DNA of 64,000 bases from Pseudidiomarina donghaiensis (GTDB lineage: Bacteria; Pseudomonadota; Gammaproteobacteria; Enterobacterales; Alteromonadaceae): assembly GCF_900116895.1 (NCBI RefSeq), contig NZ_FPCF01000001.1, positions 806,001 to 870,000 on the forward strand, given 5' to 3'. This document shows positions 55,867 to 64,000 of this stretch, piece after piece. The translations under genes and the position numbers were made by a program. The notes beneath the pieces were generated by a model that saw only the letters and a program-made list of their open reading frames with translations, did not search any database and had not been told where the DNA came from. How positions within the stretch are numbered: position 1 is the stretch's first letter; each line of letters starts with the position of its first letter.

Positions 55867-57288
55867 TTATGAATTCGATGAAAGTGTTTCGTGTTCGCGC
55901 GTTGCCACGCGGCCATACTGACGAATGGCAGCAAAAAACGCGATGATTTTGCCGGCATCTTTGCTGGCTTTAGCATGTTCTACGCCCGAGTTGACATCGA
56001 GGCGGTTGACGCCGGTTTGCTGCGCTGCCCTCAAGTTACTTAGCTGAATACCACCAGCTAGCACACACTGTTGGCGTTGCTGTTCGGTTAGCCCATTGAG
56101 CAGTTGCCAATTGAAGGGCTGGCCGCTGCCGCCAAAGCGGTTGTCGAGCAAAAATTCATCAACGTCCATTTGTGGAAGCACAAGAGGCTCATCGACGCCG
56201 ATAGCCTTCCAAATTCTGGTGCCAGCGGGCAATGCTTTGCGTAGTTCACTAACATAGTCGAGGTCTTCTTGACCGTGCAACTGCACCACAGCAAGTTGAA
56301 GCTGCTTGGCGATGTCGCTTACTTGGGCCAAGGGTTGATCGGCAAAGACGCCCACGAACTCGAGTTGTGGCTCGGTGGCAACTATTTCAGCTGCCTGCTC
56401 GGGAGTGACACAGCGCGGCGAATGGCCGACAAAAATGAGCCCACCATAAGCGCTACCAGCCGCACGTACCACGCTTGCGTCTGCCGGTTTGGTTAGGCCA
56501 CAAACTTTGTGTTGGCCGTAAATAAGTTCACGGCAGGCTTGGTCAACATTGGCTTGTTGCGACAAGGCACTGCCAATTAAAAAACCGTCCACATGTTCGG
56601 CGGTTTTACGTATGGCTTGATGCTCACTGTAACCAGACTCGGCCACCACCAAGGTACCAGCAGGTATTTGCTTGCTCATGCTAATACTACGCTGTGGGTC
56701 AATGGAAAGATCGTGCAGGTTGCGGTTGTTAATACCAATAATTTTGGCGTTTAACTTAAGTGCGCGCTCAAGTTCTTCTTGGGTAGCCACTTCAGTAAGA
56801 ACATCAAGCTGGTAACGCGCTGCTAACTCGGCTAATTCACGATATTGGGTGTCGTCGAGTATCGACAGCATTAATAAAATAGCGTCGGCGCCGAAATGCC
56901 GTGCTAGCAGCACTTGCTCGGTGGTAACAATAAAGTCTTTGCATAGTACCGGCAGGTTTACGGCGGCACTCACGGCCGCTAAGTAGCTGAAATCACCCTG
57001 GAAAAAGTCGGGCTCGGTGAGTACCGAAATGGCATCGGCGTATCGGCTGTAGGTTTGCGCTAGGCTTACCGCATTAAAATTAGGGCGAATGAGGCCTTTG
57101 GAAGGCGACGCTTTCTTGCACTCTAAAATAAAACTGGCTCGGGGTTTGGCTAGAGCTTCAGCAAGGCTGCGGGTACTCGGTTTTAGTTCCGCGGTTAGCG
57201 CTGGCATATCCATCGTCTGCAATTGCTCAGCAAGCCGCAGTCGGCGTTTAGCCACAATTTTTTGTAATATTGACGGGGTATCAACCAC
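55867..57288 (-). CDS. trpCF: indole-3-glycerol phosphate synthase / PRA isomerase fusion
   Basis: Bifunctional enzyme of 473 residues. The N-terminal TrpC barrel (about 1-255) has the lysine in ILECKKASPS and GINNRNL. The C-terminal TrpF barrel (about 258-455) has the active cysteine in KVCGLTKP and the acid in RLDVNSGVE. It starts with GTG and overlaps trpD by 8 bp. Confidence 0.97.
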   Translation of the reverse strand: MVDTPSILQKIVAKRRLRLAEQLQTMDMPALTAELKPSTRSLAEALAKPRASFILECKKASPSKGLIRPNFNAVSLAQTYSRYADAISVLTEPDFFQGDFSYLAAVSAAVNLPVLCKDFIVTTEQVLLARHFGADAILLMLSILDDTQYRELAELAARYQLDVLTEVATQEELERALKLNAKIIGINNRNLHDLSIDPQRSISMSKQIPAGTLVVAESGYSEHQAIRKTAEHVDGFLIGSALSQQANVDQACRELIYGQHKVCGLTKPADASVVRAAGSAYGGLIFVGHSPRCVTPEQAAEIVATEPQLEFVGVFADQPLAQVSDIAKQLQLAVVQLHGQEDLDYVSELRKALPAGTRIWKAIGVDEPLVLPQMDVDEFLLDNRFGGSGQPFNWQLLNGLTEQQRQQCVLAGGIQLSNLRAAQQTGVNRLDVNSGVEHAKASKDAGKIIAFFAAIRQYGRVATREHETLSSNS

Positions 57289-58285
57289 GGTTAAACTCCT
57301 GCAGCTTTTGTAAGTGTGTCAGCGCTGCGCCACTGGCCAAGTGTTCGCGTACCAAGGCGGTTGCTTCAGCCAGTGACGCTGCTTGGTTGGCAATATACAG
57401 CATGGCTGCAACGGTTACTGCAACGGCGTTCAATTGTGCCTCGGTGGCTGTACCAGCCAAAACGTTCTGCAGTAATTTAGCGTTAAAATCGGCGTCGCCA
57501 CCGCGCAATTCTTCGATGCTAGCGCGTTCTACGCCGAAAGTATCTGGGCTTAAGGTGTAGTCGTGCAGTTCACCGTCTTTCAGTTCTACCACATGGGTTT
57601 CGCCATGCAGGGCAATTTCGTCTAAGCCTGAACCGTGCACCACCATGGCCCTTTGGCAGCCGAGTAGGCGCAGGGTTTCAGCCATAGGGCGGCACCAACT
57701 TGGGTCGTAAACGCCCAATACTTGTGCATCAGGGCGAGCCGGGTTCACTAACGGGCCAAGTAAATTAAACAGCGTGCGGGTTTTCAATGTTTGGCGGCTT
57801 GGCATGGCATAGCGAATGCCTGGGTGATAATGCGGTGCGAATAAAAAGCAGAAATTAAAGGCATCTAACTGGCGCTCAGCAACTTCGGGGTCTTGTGTGA
57901 CAGACAAGCCAAGGCTTTCTAACACATCGGCCGAGCCTGAGCGCGACGACACACTGCGATTGCCATGCTTAGCCACGGTTAAGCCCATACTCGCAGCAAC
58001 TAAGGCTGCGGTGGTTGAGATATTCATGGTATTACTACCGTCGCCGCCGGTACCGCAGCTATCAATCACTAGTCGGGTAGGGCGTTTAAAGGTTTTCGCG
58101 GCACGCCGCAGAGCTTGCGCCGCGCCGGCCATTTCTGGCGGCTGCTCACCGCGCAGTTTCATGGCAACTAGCGCTGCTGTAATTTGAATGTCGTTTAGCT
58201 CACCTTTTACCAGGTGATCAAATAGCTTCTCAGCCGCTTTGGCGCTTAGCTCTTCGCCTGCAAGTAGTTGATGAATGGCTTGCAT
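57281..58285 (-). CDS. trpD: anthranilate phosphoribosyltransferase
   Basis: Enzyme of 334 residues that joins anthranilate to PRPP. The PRPP-binding motif is SCGTGGDGSNTMNIST, with KHGNRSVSSRSGSADVLE downstream. It is not fused to TrpG, unlike in E. coli. The start is 1 bp after the trpG stop. Confidence 0.97.
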   Translation of the reverse strand: MQAIHQLLAGEELSAKAAEKLFDHLVKGELNDIQITAALVAMKLRGEQPPEMAGAAQALRRAAKTFKRPTRLVIDSCGTGGDGSNTMNISTTAALVAASMGLTVAKHGNRSVSSRSGSADVLESLGLSVTQDPEVAERQLDAFNFCFLFAPHYHPGIRYAMPSRQTLKTRTLFNLLGPLVNPARPDAQVLGVYDPSWCRPMAETLRLLGCQRAMVVHGSGLDEIALHGETHVVELKDGELHDYTLSPDTFGVERASIEELRGGDADFNAKLLQNVLAGTATEAQLNAVAVTVAAMLYIANQAASLAEATALVREHLASGAALTHLQKLQEFNRG

Positions 58286-58286
58286 G

Positions 58287-58901
58287 TTAACTCCCGTACT
58301 GCTGCATTAAGTAGGCCACGGTTTGCGCCAACAATTGGCTGCCATGACTGGTTAATATGGATTCTGGATGAAATTGAAAGCCAATGGCTTGGTATTCTGG
58401 AAACTCAGCGGCCATGGGTATCGCCCCGATGGCAGCCAGAACCCGAATACGTTCCGGTAACCGGTAACCGCACAACGAATGATAACGCGCCACGGTTAAG
58501 GGGTTATCCAGGCCCGCAAACATGGCATGAGGCTGCGTCACAACCTGTGCTTTTTTGCCGTGCACGGTTTCATGGCAGCGGTCAATGTCACCGCCTGCGG
58601 CATGAATGAGCGCCTGAAAGCCCAAACAAATGCCTAACATTGGAAAGCGGCCTTTGGCCCCTTCAATAAATGCTAATAAATTACCTGATTGCGCTGGATG
58701 ACCAGGGCCTGGTGATAAGCAAATAAGCTGTGGCCCAGTATAGTCGGCCATTTGTGCAAGTAACTGTGCGGCATCCACGTTGTTACGATAAATGACTAAC
58801 GGGTAGCCAAGTTGGCGTAACTCGTCGACTAGGTTGTAGCTAAACGAGTCAAAATTGTCGATCATGACAATGCGTGCAGGAGCGGTGTTGGTGGTGTTCA
58901 T
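58287..58901 (-). CDS. trpG: anthranilate synthase component II (glutamine amidotransferase)
   Basis: Class I glutamine amidotransferase of 204 residues that supplies ammonia to TrpE. The nucleophile is in LGICLGFQALIHAAGG and the His-Glu pair in FQFHPESILT. It follows trpE by 3 bp. Confidence 0.96.
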   Translation of the reverse strand: MNTTNTAPARIVMIDNFDSFSYNLVDELRQLGYPLVIYRNNVDAAQLLAQMADYTGPQLICLSPGPGHPAQSGNLLAFIEGAKGRFPMLGICLGFQALIHAAGGDIDRCHETVHGKKAQVVTQPHAMFAGLDNPLTVARYHSLCGYRLPERIRVLAAIGAIPMAAEFPEYQAIGFQFHPESILTSHGSQLLAQTVAYLMQQYGS

Positions 58902-58904
58902 GGT

Positions 58905-60509
58905 TTACTCCTGTACCTGTTGATTAGCAATTCTGATGGCTTCTAAGACGGCCCGCGCTTTGTTCTCTGTTTCTGCAACTTCAGCCGCGGGGTCTGAGTC
59001 GTGCACGACACCAGCGCCGGCTTGAACCACGGCTTGACCGTTTTGCACAAACGCCGAACGAATAACAATGCAGGTGTCCATGTCGCCGTGCCCGTTGATA
59101 TAGCCAACAGCGCCGCCATAGCTGCCGCGGCGCTGCTTTTCAACACCACGAATAAGTGCTGCGGCGCTTATTTTAGGGGCGCCAACTAAGGTGCCCATAT
59201 TCATGCATGCGCGGTAAGCATGCAGGGCGTCAAGGTCATCAGCCAGTTGAGCCACAACACGAGACACCAGGTGCATGACGTGTGAATAACGGTCTACTTG
59301 CAATAAGTCAGCGACGTAACGGGTGCCTGGCTGGGCAATGCGGGCTAGATCATTGCGTGCTAAATCAACCAGCATCATGTGCTCAGCAAGCTCCTTTTGG
59401 TCAAGGCGTAACTCAAGCTCCAATCGACTATCAAGGTCGGCATTAATACTGCCATTACTGTGTTTGCCGCGCGGACGGGTTCCAGCAATAGGGTATAGCT
59501 CAACTTGGTTGGTGTTTTTGGTATATTTCAGTGCAGATTCTGGCGACGCGCCAAACAGCTCATACGCCGGTGTGCGCATGAAAAACATATAAGGCGACGG
59601 GTTCATTTGTTTCAATTGCGCGTATGCAGCAAGGCTGTCTTGGCAGGCCATGGTGAAGCGTCGCGAGGGTACTACTTGGAAAATGTCACCAGCGCTAATG
59701 TGCTCTTTAAGATCAAGCACCTGCTGGGCAAATTCTTTTGCTGATGGCGTTGCGCTTACCTTGCTGTCAACCACTTGCGCTTGCGCAGCTGAGGGGCTGC
59801 TTGAGCTATTGACGGCCGGCAGCTGGCACAGTGCCGCAATACGGCCGAGTTGCTGTGCGATGTCTTGATAGTATTGCGCACTTTGTGGGCCGCTGAACAA
59901 ACTGGCAAGTAGCTCGGTGGTTTGCTGTTGATGATCAATTACTAATAGCGTTTCAGCAACGTAAAACTGGTAGTCAGGGCATTGGTTAACCCCGTCATCA
60001 ACGGTGGGCAACTGCTCGAAGCTAGCAACGTAGTCGTAGGCAAAAACACCGCCAATAAATAGCGCGAGCGGATGGATATTACCTTGTTGCGCATGCTGCT
60101 GCAGGCGCTGCTGAATAATACGCAGGGGTTCAACGTTACTCACCATACGTAAACGCGAATCTTCGTCGGCTGCGGTCGGCAAGGGTTCGAACGTGCAAAT
60201 AAGCTGACTTTGTGCGGTGCTTAGCTGACAGACATCGCGCAACTGCTCCGTTAACCATGGCAGCAAGGCTTCGCCGTTGGCGGTTAATGCGTTAATAGTC
60301 ACGGTTTGAGCTTGGCAGGTTAGCTCCAGTGCGGCATTGACCATAACTAAGCTTTTTAGATTTTGGCGAGACTGTATTTCTGCGGAGTCAAGCAACAAGC
60401 TAGCTTGTGAGGGGCCGCATAAACGTTGATACAAGCCCAATGTGTCGGCTTGGTATGGCAGCTTCATGCGTAAGCTTGTCAAATGTCCGGGCTGTTCAAT
60501 AATATTCAC
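58905..60509 (-). CDS. trpE: anthranilate synthase component I
   Basis: Enzyme of 534 residues that converts chorismate to anthranilate and is feedback-inhibited by tryptophan. The chorismate-binding domain holds MNPSPYMFFMR, GASPES and the PIAGTRPRG motif; NDLARI and GAPKISA follow. The N-terminal regulatory motif reads LLLDSAEI, where E. coli TrpE has LLES, so the tryptophan-binding serine is kept. It begins with GTG at 60507-60509. Confidence 0.97.
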   Translation of the reverse strand: MNIIEQPGHLTSLRMKLPYQADTLGLYQRLCGPSQASLLLDSAEIQSRQNLKSLVMVNAALELTCQAQTVTINALTANGEALLPWLTEQLRDVCQLSTAQSQLICTFEPLPTAADEDSRLRMVSNVEPLRIIQQRLQQHAQQGNIHPLALFIGGVFAYDYVASFEQLPTVDDGVNQCPDYQFYVAETLLVIDHQQQTTELLASLFSGPQSAQYYQDIAQQLGRIAALCQLPAVNSSSSPSAAQAQVVDSKVSATPSAKEFAQQVLDLKEHISAGDIFQVVPSRRFTMACQDSLAAYAQLKQMNPSPYMFFMRTPAYELFGASPESALKYTKNTNQVELYPIAGTRPRGKHSNGSINADLDSRLELELRLDQKELAEHMMLVDLARNDLARIAQPGTRYVADLLQVDRYSHVMHLVSRVVAQLADDLDALHAYRACMNMGTLVGAPKISAAALIRGVEKQRRGSYGGAVGYINGHGDMDTCIVIRSAFVQNGQAVVQAGAGVVHDSDPAAEVAETENKARAVLEAIRIANQQVQE

Positions 60510-60587
60510 AATGAATGTCCGCTTTAAGTTGTTTGTAAAGTTGTATAATTATTTGCGCTTCATTCGGCTTCAATTTGCGGACATAAA

Positions 60588-60614
60588 AAAACCCGCTCAT
60601 TGAAGCGGGTTTTG
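60588..60614 (-). terminator. trp attenuator
   Basis: On the minus strand, AACCCGCT, a six-base loop and AGCGGGTT are followed by TTTTT. It lies between the leader peptide stop and trpE and forms the attenuation terminator. Confidence 0.9.
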
Positions 60615-60652
60615 AAGCATTACGTGAGAAACACGCACACAAGCATCGCCCG

Positions 60653-60715
60653 CTAGGTCGGGAAATGCCACCACCAGTTTTTTTGTGTTTGGGTCGTTAA
60701 TGTGATGTTCAACAC
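60653..60715 (-). CDS. trpL: trp operon leader peptide
   Basis: Leader peptide of 20 residues, read from GTG at 60715: VLNITLTTQTQKNWWWHFPT and stop. Three consecutive tryptophan codons act as the sensor: ribosome stalling there would favour the antiterminator. AAGG lies 9 bp upstream. The codons before the terminator can form the alternative hairpins needed for attenuation. It is too short for routine gene calling. Confidence 0.88.
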   Translation of the reverse strand: MLNITLTTQTQKNWWWHFPT

Positions 60716-60730
60716 GTTATATAGCCTTTT

Positions 60731-60744
60731 TTAAACTTGTTTAA
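60731..60744. promoter_or_regulatory. symmetric TTAAAC-GTTTAA site in the trp leader
   Basis: TTAAAC and GTTTAA are separated by two bases, directly downstream of the predicted transcription start. It could be a repressor operator, but lacks the CTAG core of the E. coli TrpR box. Confidence 0.3.
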
Positions 60745-60755
60745 GTGTGAAACTG

Positions 60756-60784
60756 AAGTTATCGCTTTTTTATCTGCGTGTCAA
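60756..60784 (-). promoter_or_regulatory. trp promoter
   Basis: TTGACA (60779-60784) and TAACTT (60756-60761) with a 17-bp spacer. The -35 overlaps the smpB stop codon. Confidence 0.75.
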
Positions 60785-61260
60785 CGCACATTGTGCTTCA
60801 TAATGCGCGCTTTTTGGCGCTGCCAGTCGCGCTCTTTAATGGTGTCGCGTTTATCGTGGGATTTTTTACCCTTAGCTAGGTAAATTTCCAATTTTACCAA
60901 GTGCTTTTTCCAATACATGGCAGTAGCGACAATGGCATAGCCCTCACGCTCGCTAGCGCCGATAAGTTTATCAAGCTCGCGCTGCTTTAACAGCAGCTTA
61001 CGGGTGCGTTCTGGGTCGCAAACCACGTGCGAAGAGGCTGAAATAAGCGGCTGTATTTGCGCGCCCAATAAGTAAGCCTCACCGTTTTTGATGATGACGT
61101 AGGTATCGCTGATATTCACTTTGCCGGCGCGAATACTTTTTACCTCCCAGCCCTGCAGGGCGAGACCGGCCTCGAATTTGTCTTCGAGAAAATATTCATG
61201 ACGTGCTTTTTTGTTCAGCGCGATGGTATTTGAATTCTGATTTTTTTTAGCTTTGCTCAT
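60781..61260 (-). CDS. smpB: SsrA-binding protein SmpB
   Basis: Protein of 159 residues that binds tmRNA in trans-translation. It starts [24 protein letters not shown], with [22 protein letters not shown] and [11 protein letters not shown] following, and a basic tail ([27 protein letters not shown]). The ATG at 61260 was chosen over an upstream in-frame ATG. No ssrA gene is seen beside it. Confidence 0.97.
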   Translation of the reverse strand: MSKAKKNQNSNTIALNKKARHEYFLEDKFEAGLALQGWEVKSIRAGKVNISDTYVIIKNGEAYLLGAQIQPLISASSHVVCDPERTRKLLLKQRELDKLIGASEREGYAIVATAMYWKKHLVKLEIYLAKGKKSHDKRDTIKERDWQRQKARIMKHNVR

Positions 61261-61367
61261 AGCGCGTATTATACCTATGCCAATGAAAAAGAAAATTTGT
61301 TTGTGCATGTGAACACGTGCAAGAAATGCGCTATCATGCGCATCATTTGTAACGAACGAGGAAACCG

Positions 61368-61805
61368 ATGCCGACTATTGAACGAAGCGCCTTGGTGCCA
61401 TATAGCGATGCGCAGATGTACGCTCTGGTCAACGATGTCGATCGTTACCCGGAATTTGTGCCGGGTTGTCGTACCGCCACTGTTCTGGAAAGCACCGATG
61501 TTATGAAAGTTGCGCGGTTAGACATTAGTAAAGCAGGCATCAGTAAATCGTTTACCACGCGCAATACCCTTGAGCCGCATGAACGCATTGGCATGGAGCT
61601 AGTCGACGGGCCGTTTCAATATTTGCGAGGCGGCTGGAGCTTTCATGCGCTTGATCAGAACGCGTGTAAAATTGTGCTGAAGCTTGAGTTTGAATTTGCC
61701 AACCGTTTGCTTGGCATGGCGTTTGGTAAAATTTTCAATGAGTTGCAAAGCCGTATGGTTGATGCGTTTGTGCAGCGAGCACAACAGGTTTATGGGAATA
61801 ATTAG
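61368..61805 (+). CDS. ratA: RatA/coenzyme Q-binding START-like protein
   Basis: START-fold protein of 145 residues. It carries [37 protein letters not shown] and FKYLRGGW-like [11 protein letters not shown]. coli RatA has been reported to block 70S assembly; homologues (Coq10) bind ubiquinone. The function here is therefore open. It is divergent from smpB and adjoins rnfH, a common arrangement. Confidence 0.92.
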   Translation: MPTIERSALVPYSDAQMYALVNDVDRYPEFVPGCRTATVLESTDVMKVARLDISKAGISKSFTTRNTLEPHERIGMELVDGPFQYLRGGWSFHALDQNACKIVLKLEFEFANRLLGMAFGKIFNELQSRMVDAFVQRAQQVYGNN

Positions 61806-61807
61806 CC

Positions 61808-62167
61808 ATGTCAGCTGAGCAAATACAAATTGAAGTGGCTTACGCGATTCCGCAACGACAGCAAATTATTCCTTTGCGGGTCGTTGCTGGCACCACGGTT
61901 GCCGAAGCGATTGAGCAGTCAAATATCAAACACTATTTTCCAGAGATAGATCTAGAGCAACAAAAGGTTGGTATTTGGAGCAAAGCTGTTAAATTGGATC
62001 AAGAATTACGCGAGGGCGATCGGATAGAAATTTATCGTCCGTTGATTGCCGATCCGAAAGCTGTGCGTCGTCGTCGTGCTGATCAAGCCAAAGACGAAGG
62101 TCGCGCAGACCCTGTGACTGGTGGGCGTCGTCGGCGCCGCGCCGAGGCGGATGAGAATGAGGGTTGA
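61808..62167 (+). CDS. rnfH: RnfH family protein
   Basis: Ubiquitin-like (beta-grasp) protein of 119 residues. It has IQIEVAYAIPQRQQIIPLRVVAGTTVAEAIEQS, GIWSKAVKLDQELREGDRIEIYRPLIADPKAVRR and a basic tail. Function is not established. It starts 2 bp after ratA. Confidence 0.93.
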   Translation: MSAEQIQIEVAYAIPQRQQIIPLRVVAGTTVAEAIEQSNIKHYFPEIDLEQQKVGIWSKAVKLDQELREGDRIEIYRPLIADPKAVRRRRADQAKDEGRADPVTGGRRRRRAEADENEG

Positions 62168-62173
62168 CAAGTC

Positions 62174-62680
62174 GTGGCGGTAACCTTGTTTATTATGCGT
62201 CATGGTGATGCAGAGCCAGCGCAAGCATTAAAAGCAGATGCAGTACGACCGTTAAGTACCATGGGCGAGCATGAGGTATTAGCGAGCGCAACCTGGCTGA
62301 ATGACTATATTCAGCAGCGCGGCGGCAATGGCCTCGATTGGTTAACCGTAAGCCCCTACATTCGTGCGCAACAAACAGCCACCATTGTCGAGTCTGAAGT
62401 TGCTGTTAGCACGCGTGACATTTGCGAAGATGCAGTGCCCGAGAGCAACCCAGAAACCTTTGTCGATTGGTTTTTTGCTATGTTGCAAACGCACCATATG
62501 AACGCCAAGCACGTGATGTTAGTGTCGCACATGCCGTTTATTAGTTATTTGGTTGCTACGCTAGATAAACAAACACCACCGTTGTTATTTCCTACCGCAG
62601 CCATGGCAGAAATTCGTATTGATGTGAACGCTGGGCGCGCTGAATTTGTGCGTATGATTGCCCCTAGCGCAGCGGAGTAA
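62174..62680 (+). CDS. sixA: phosphohistidine phosphatase SixA
   Basis: Histidine-phosphatase-family enzyme of 168 residues. The catalytic RHG is in LFIMRHGDAEPAQALKAD, with SPYIRAQQTA and VSHMPF as other active-site motifs. In E. coli it acts on phosphohistidine of ArcB and the nitrogen PTS. It starts with GTG at 62174. A 23-bp tandem repeat begins inside its 3' end. Confidence 0.9.
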   Translation: MAVTLFIMRHGDAEPAQALKADAVRPLSTMGEHEVLASATWLNDYIQQRGGNGLDWLTVSPYIRAQQTATIVESEVAVSTRDICEDAVPESNPETFVDWFFAMLQTHHMNAKHVMLVSHMPFISYLVATLDKQTPPLLFPTAAMAEIRIDVNAGRAEFVRMIAPSAAE

Positions 62681-62734
62681 TTACAAAAAGCGCAGCGGAG
62701 TAATTACAAAAAGCGCAGCGGAGTAATTACAAAC
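62667..62734. repeat. 23-bp tandem repeat at the convergent sixA and smrB ends
   Basis: Three copies of a 23-bp unit (GCGCAGCGGAGTAATTACAA and three more A) start at 62667, 62690 and 62713; the third is diverged at its end. The first contains the sixA stop codon and the third the smrB stop codon. Confidence 0.9.
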
Positions 62735-63266
62735 CGCGCAGCTGAATAAGTACCAATAGTGCCGCGGCGCCGCCGTACTCCTTTGGCGCCTGATGAAATG
62801 CTCGAACCGCCGGGTGTTGAATCAGCCAGTGCGGTAAATTTTCTTTTAATATTCCCTTACCATGGCCACTCATAATTGAGCAGCAGGCCAGCTGCTCGCG
62901 CTGACATGTATGCAGCAAAGCAGCTATTTCGCGTTTGGCCATTGCTTGTGTCATACCGTGTAAGTCGAGCATGATTTCCGGCGGGTAGTCGCCGCGGCGC
63001 AGTTGCTTGAGCACGTGCGTCGACTCACCTTCAGCACAATAGCGCACCGCGCCTTCGGGCAAATGCGCTCGAAAGGTATCTGAAAAAAAGAACTCGGCGT
63101 GTTGCTGTTTCGCGGCGGCGCGCTGGCGCTTGTCAAAATGTTGAGCTTCGCGCATGAAGGTGTTGCTGCGGCGTCGCTCGGGCTGATGAGTTTCACTGCG
63201 AATGCGGCGATCAACTTTCACTTGTTCACGAAACAGCGCGAAATCGTCGTCAAAATCTTTATTCAT
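62727..63266 (-). CDS. smrB: ribosome rescue endonuclease SmrB
   Basis: Smr-domain endonuclease of 179 residues. In E. coli SmrB cuts mRNA at collided ribosomes. The Smr domain carries LDLHGMTQAMAKREIAALL and SIMSGHGKGILKENLPHWL, and the N-terminal region is basic and charged. It is divergent from prmB, as in E. coli. Confidence 0.93.
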   Translation of the reverse strand: MNKDFDDDFALFREQVKVDRRIRSETHQPERRRSNTFMREAQHFDKRQRAAAKQQHAEFFFSDTFRAHLPEGAVRYCAEGESTHVLKQLRRGDYPPEIMLDLHGMTQAMAKREIAALLHTCQREQLACCSIMSGHGKGILKENLPHWLIQHPAVRAFHQAPKEYGGAAALLVLIQLRGL

Positions 63267-63366
63267 CGTGGTTCTATTGGTGCGAAATGAATGGTATTAG
63301 GGTATCTTATGTCGCTAAATATGCAATCGATTAAGTACTTAATCAGTTTAACTTCGGAGACAACGG

Positions 63367-64000
63367 GTGACAAACTTTAGCACCACGACACTGCATGACG
63401 CCATGCGTTGGAGTGTCAGCACCATGCAAGCGGCAGACATTTACTTTGGTCACGGTACGGATAACGCGTACAGTGAAGCGCAGCTGTTGTTAGGGCATGT
63501 TACTCAACTTAATTTTAGCCAACTGGATCAGTTTCAATCGGCACGTTTGCAAGACTCTGAATGGCAACATTTTACCAAACTTGTGCAGCAGCGCATTGAT
63601 GAGCGTAAACCGGCGGCTTATTTAATTGGCCAAGCGTGGTTTGCCGGCTTGCCGTTTGTGGTTGATGAGCGTGTGTTAGTGCCGCGTTCACCTATTGCCG
63701 AGTTGATTGAACAGCGTTTTTCACCATGGTTAACTGACGAGCCGACACGCATTCTTGATTTATGCACCGGCAGCGGCTGTATTGCCATCGCGTGTGCGTA
63801 TGCTTTTGAAGAGGCAGAAGTAGATGCGTTAGATTTGTCGCTTGATGCGTTAGCCGTGGCTGAGCAAAACATTGCCATGCATGATCTCGAACATCGTGTT
63901 ATTCCCATTCAGTCGAACTTATACGATGCGATTCCGAAGCAACGTTATGATTTGATAGTGACCAATCCGCCTTATGTCGATGCGGAAGATATGGCTGATT
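63367..64000 (+). CDS. prmB: ribosomal protein L3 glutamine methyltransferase PrmB (cut by window edge)
   Basis: First 211 residues of the HemK-family N5-glutamine methyltransferase that modifies L3. It carries the family motifs [32 protein letters not shown], the SAM motif [12 protein letters not shown] and the catalytic NPPY near the window end. It starts with GTG at 63367 after GGAG. The remainder lies outside the window. Confidence 0.95.
   Translation, partial: MTNFSTTTLHDAMRWSVSTMQAADIYFGHGTDNAYSEAQLLLGHVTQLNFSQLDQFQSARLQDSEWQHFTKLVQQRIDERKPAAYLIGQAWFAGLPFVVDERVLVPRSPIAELIEQRFSPWLTDEPTRILDLCTGSGCIAIACAYAFEEAEVDALDLSLDALAVAEQNIAMHDLEHRVIPIQSNLYDAIPKQRYDLIVTNPPYVDAEDMAD

Noticed and set aside
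60716-60723. TATATAAC as the trp -10 element
   Set aside because: It would place the transcript start inside the leader peptide codons. The TTGACA-TAACTT pair further upstream fits better.

Overview
The window looks like a chromosomal segment of a marine gammaproteobacterium, most likely an Alteromonadales member of the Idiomarina / Pseudidiomarina kind. This is inferred from protein character and from gene order, not from any database search. Supporting order includes rnfABCDGE-nth, a trpEGD(CF)BA operon with a leader peptide, smpB facing ratA-rnfH, sixA / smrB / prmB, and tRNA-Val genes beside gltX. Most of the window is ordinary core genome. Two accessory segments and several repeat families stand out.

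Layout. 0-7 kb: the end of sodB, grxD, a 2-Cys peroxiredoxin, a YefM/YoeB-type toxin-antitoxin pair translationally coupled to an aspartate/glutamate racemase, small hypothetical genes, dbpA and a cold-shock/DUF1294 protein. 7-9.5 kb: a secreted multidomain endonuclease I. 9.6-17.9 kb: a defence locus with a complete EcoR124I-like type I restriction-modification operon (hsdM-hsdS-RhuM/Fic-hsdR) and a divergent DUF2971 gene. 18-19.3 kb: rhlE. 19.4-24.8 kb: an eroding accessory segment with a truncated HAD phosphatase, a secreted alpha/beta hydrolase, a GFA protein, a DUF4258/HTH toxin-antitoxin pair, a frameshifted VOC gene, a GOLPH3-like protein, a collapsed serine-hydrolase lipoprotein, a yeast-type cytosine deaminase and HigBA. 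24.8-35.1 kb: yjdF, a TPR-GGDEF sensor, a Tsx-like porin, rnt, gloA, nth and the Rnf complex. 35.3-43.2 kb: PAP2 and glycosyltransferase genes, two tRNA-Asn genes, a DnaA-box cluster, an aspartate aminotransferase, a MATE pump, uvrB and two small membrane proteins. 43.2-47.3 kb: two tRNA-Val, gltX, carbonic anhydrase, a methyltransferase, tRNA-Ala and three tRNA-Glu. 47.3-64 kb: tesA-ybbA-ybbP, yciI/yciB, yfcH, the trp operon with its attenuator, smpB, ratA-rnfH, sixA, smrB and the start of prmB.

How genes work together. The hsd genes make one methylation and restriction complex. The Rnf genes encode a membrane ferredoxin:NAD-type electron carrier complex. The trp genes convert chorismate to tryptophan under ribosome-mediated attenuation, with a WWW leader peptide. 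Three separate type II toxin-antitoxin modules lie within the first 25 kb. The features most worth a second look are the GOLPH3 homologue and yeast-type cytosine deaminase sharing one accessory segment, the RhuM-Fic gene inside the restriction operon, the slippage-prone TAEL repeat in hsdS, a REP-bounded 31-bp tandem repeat, and the DnaA-box cluster beside tRNA-Asn.
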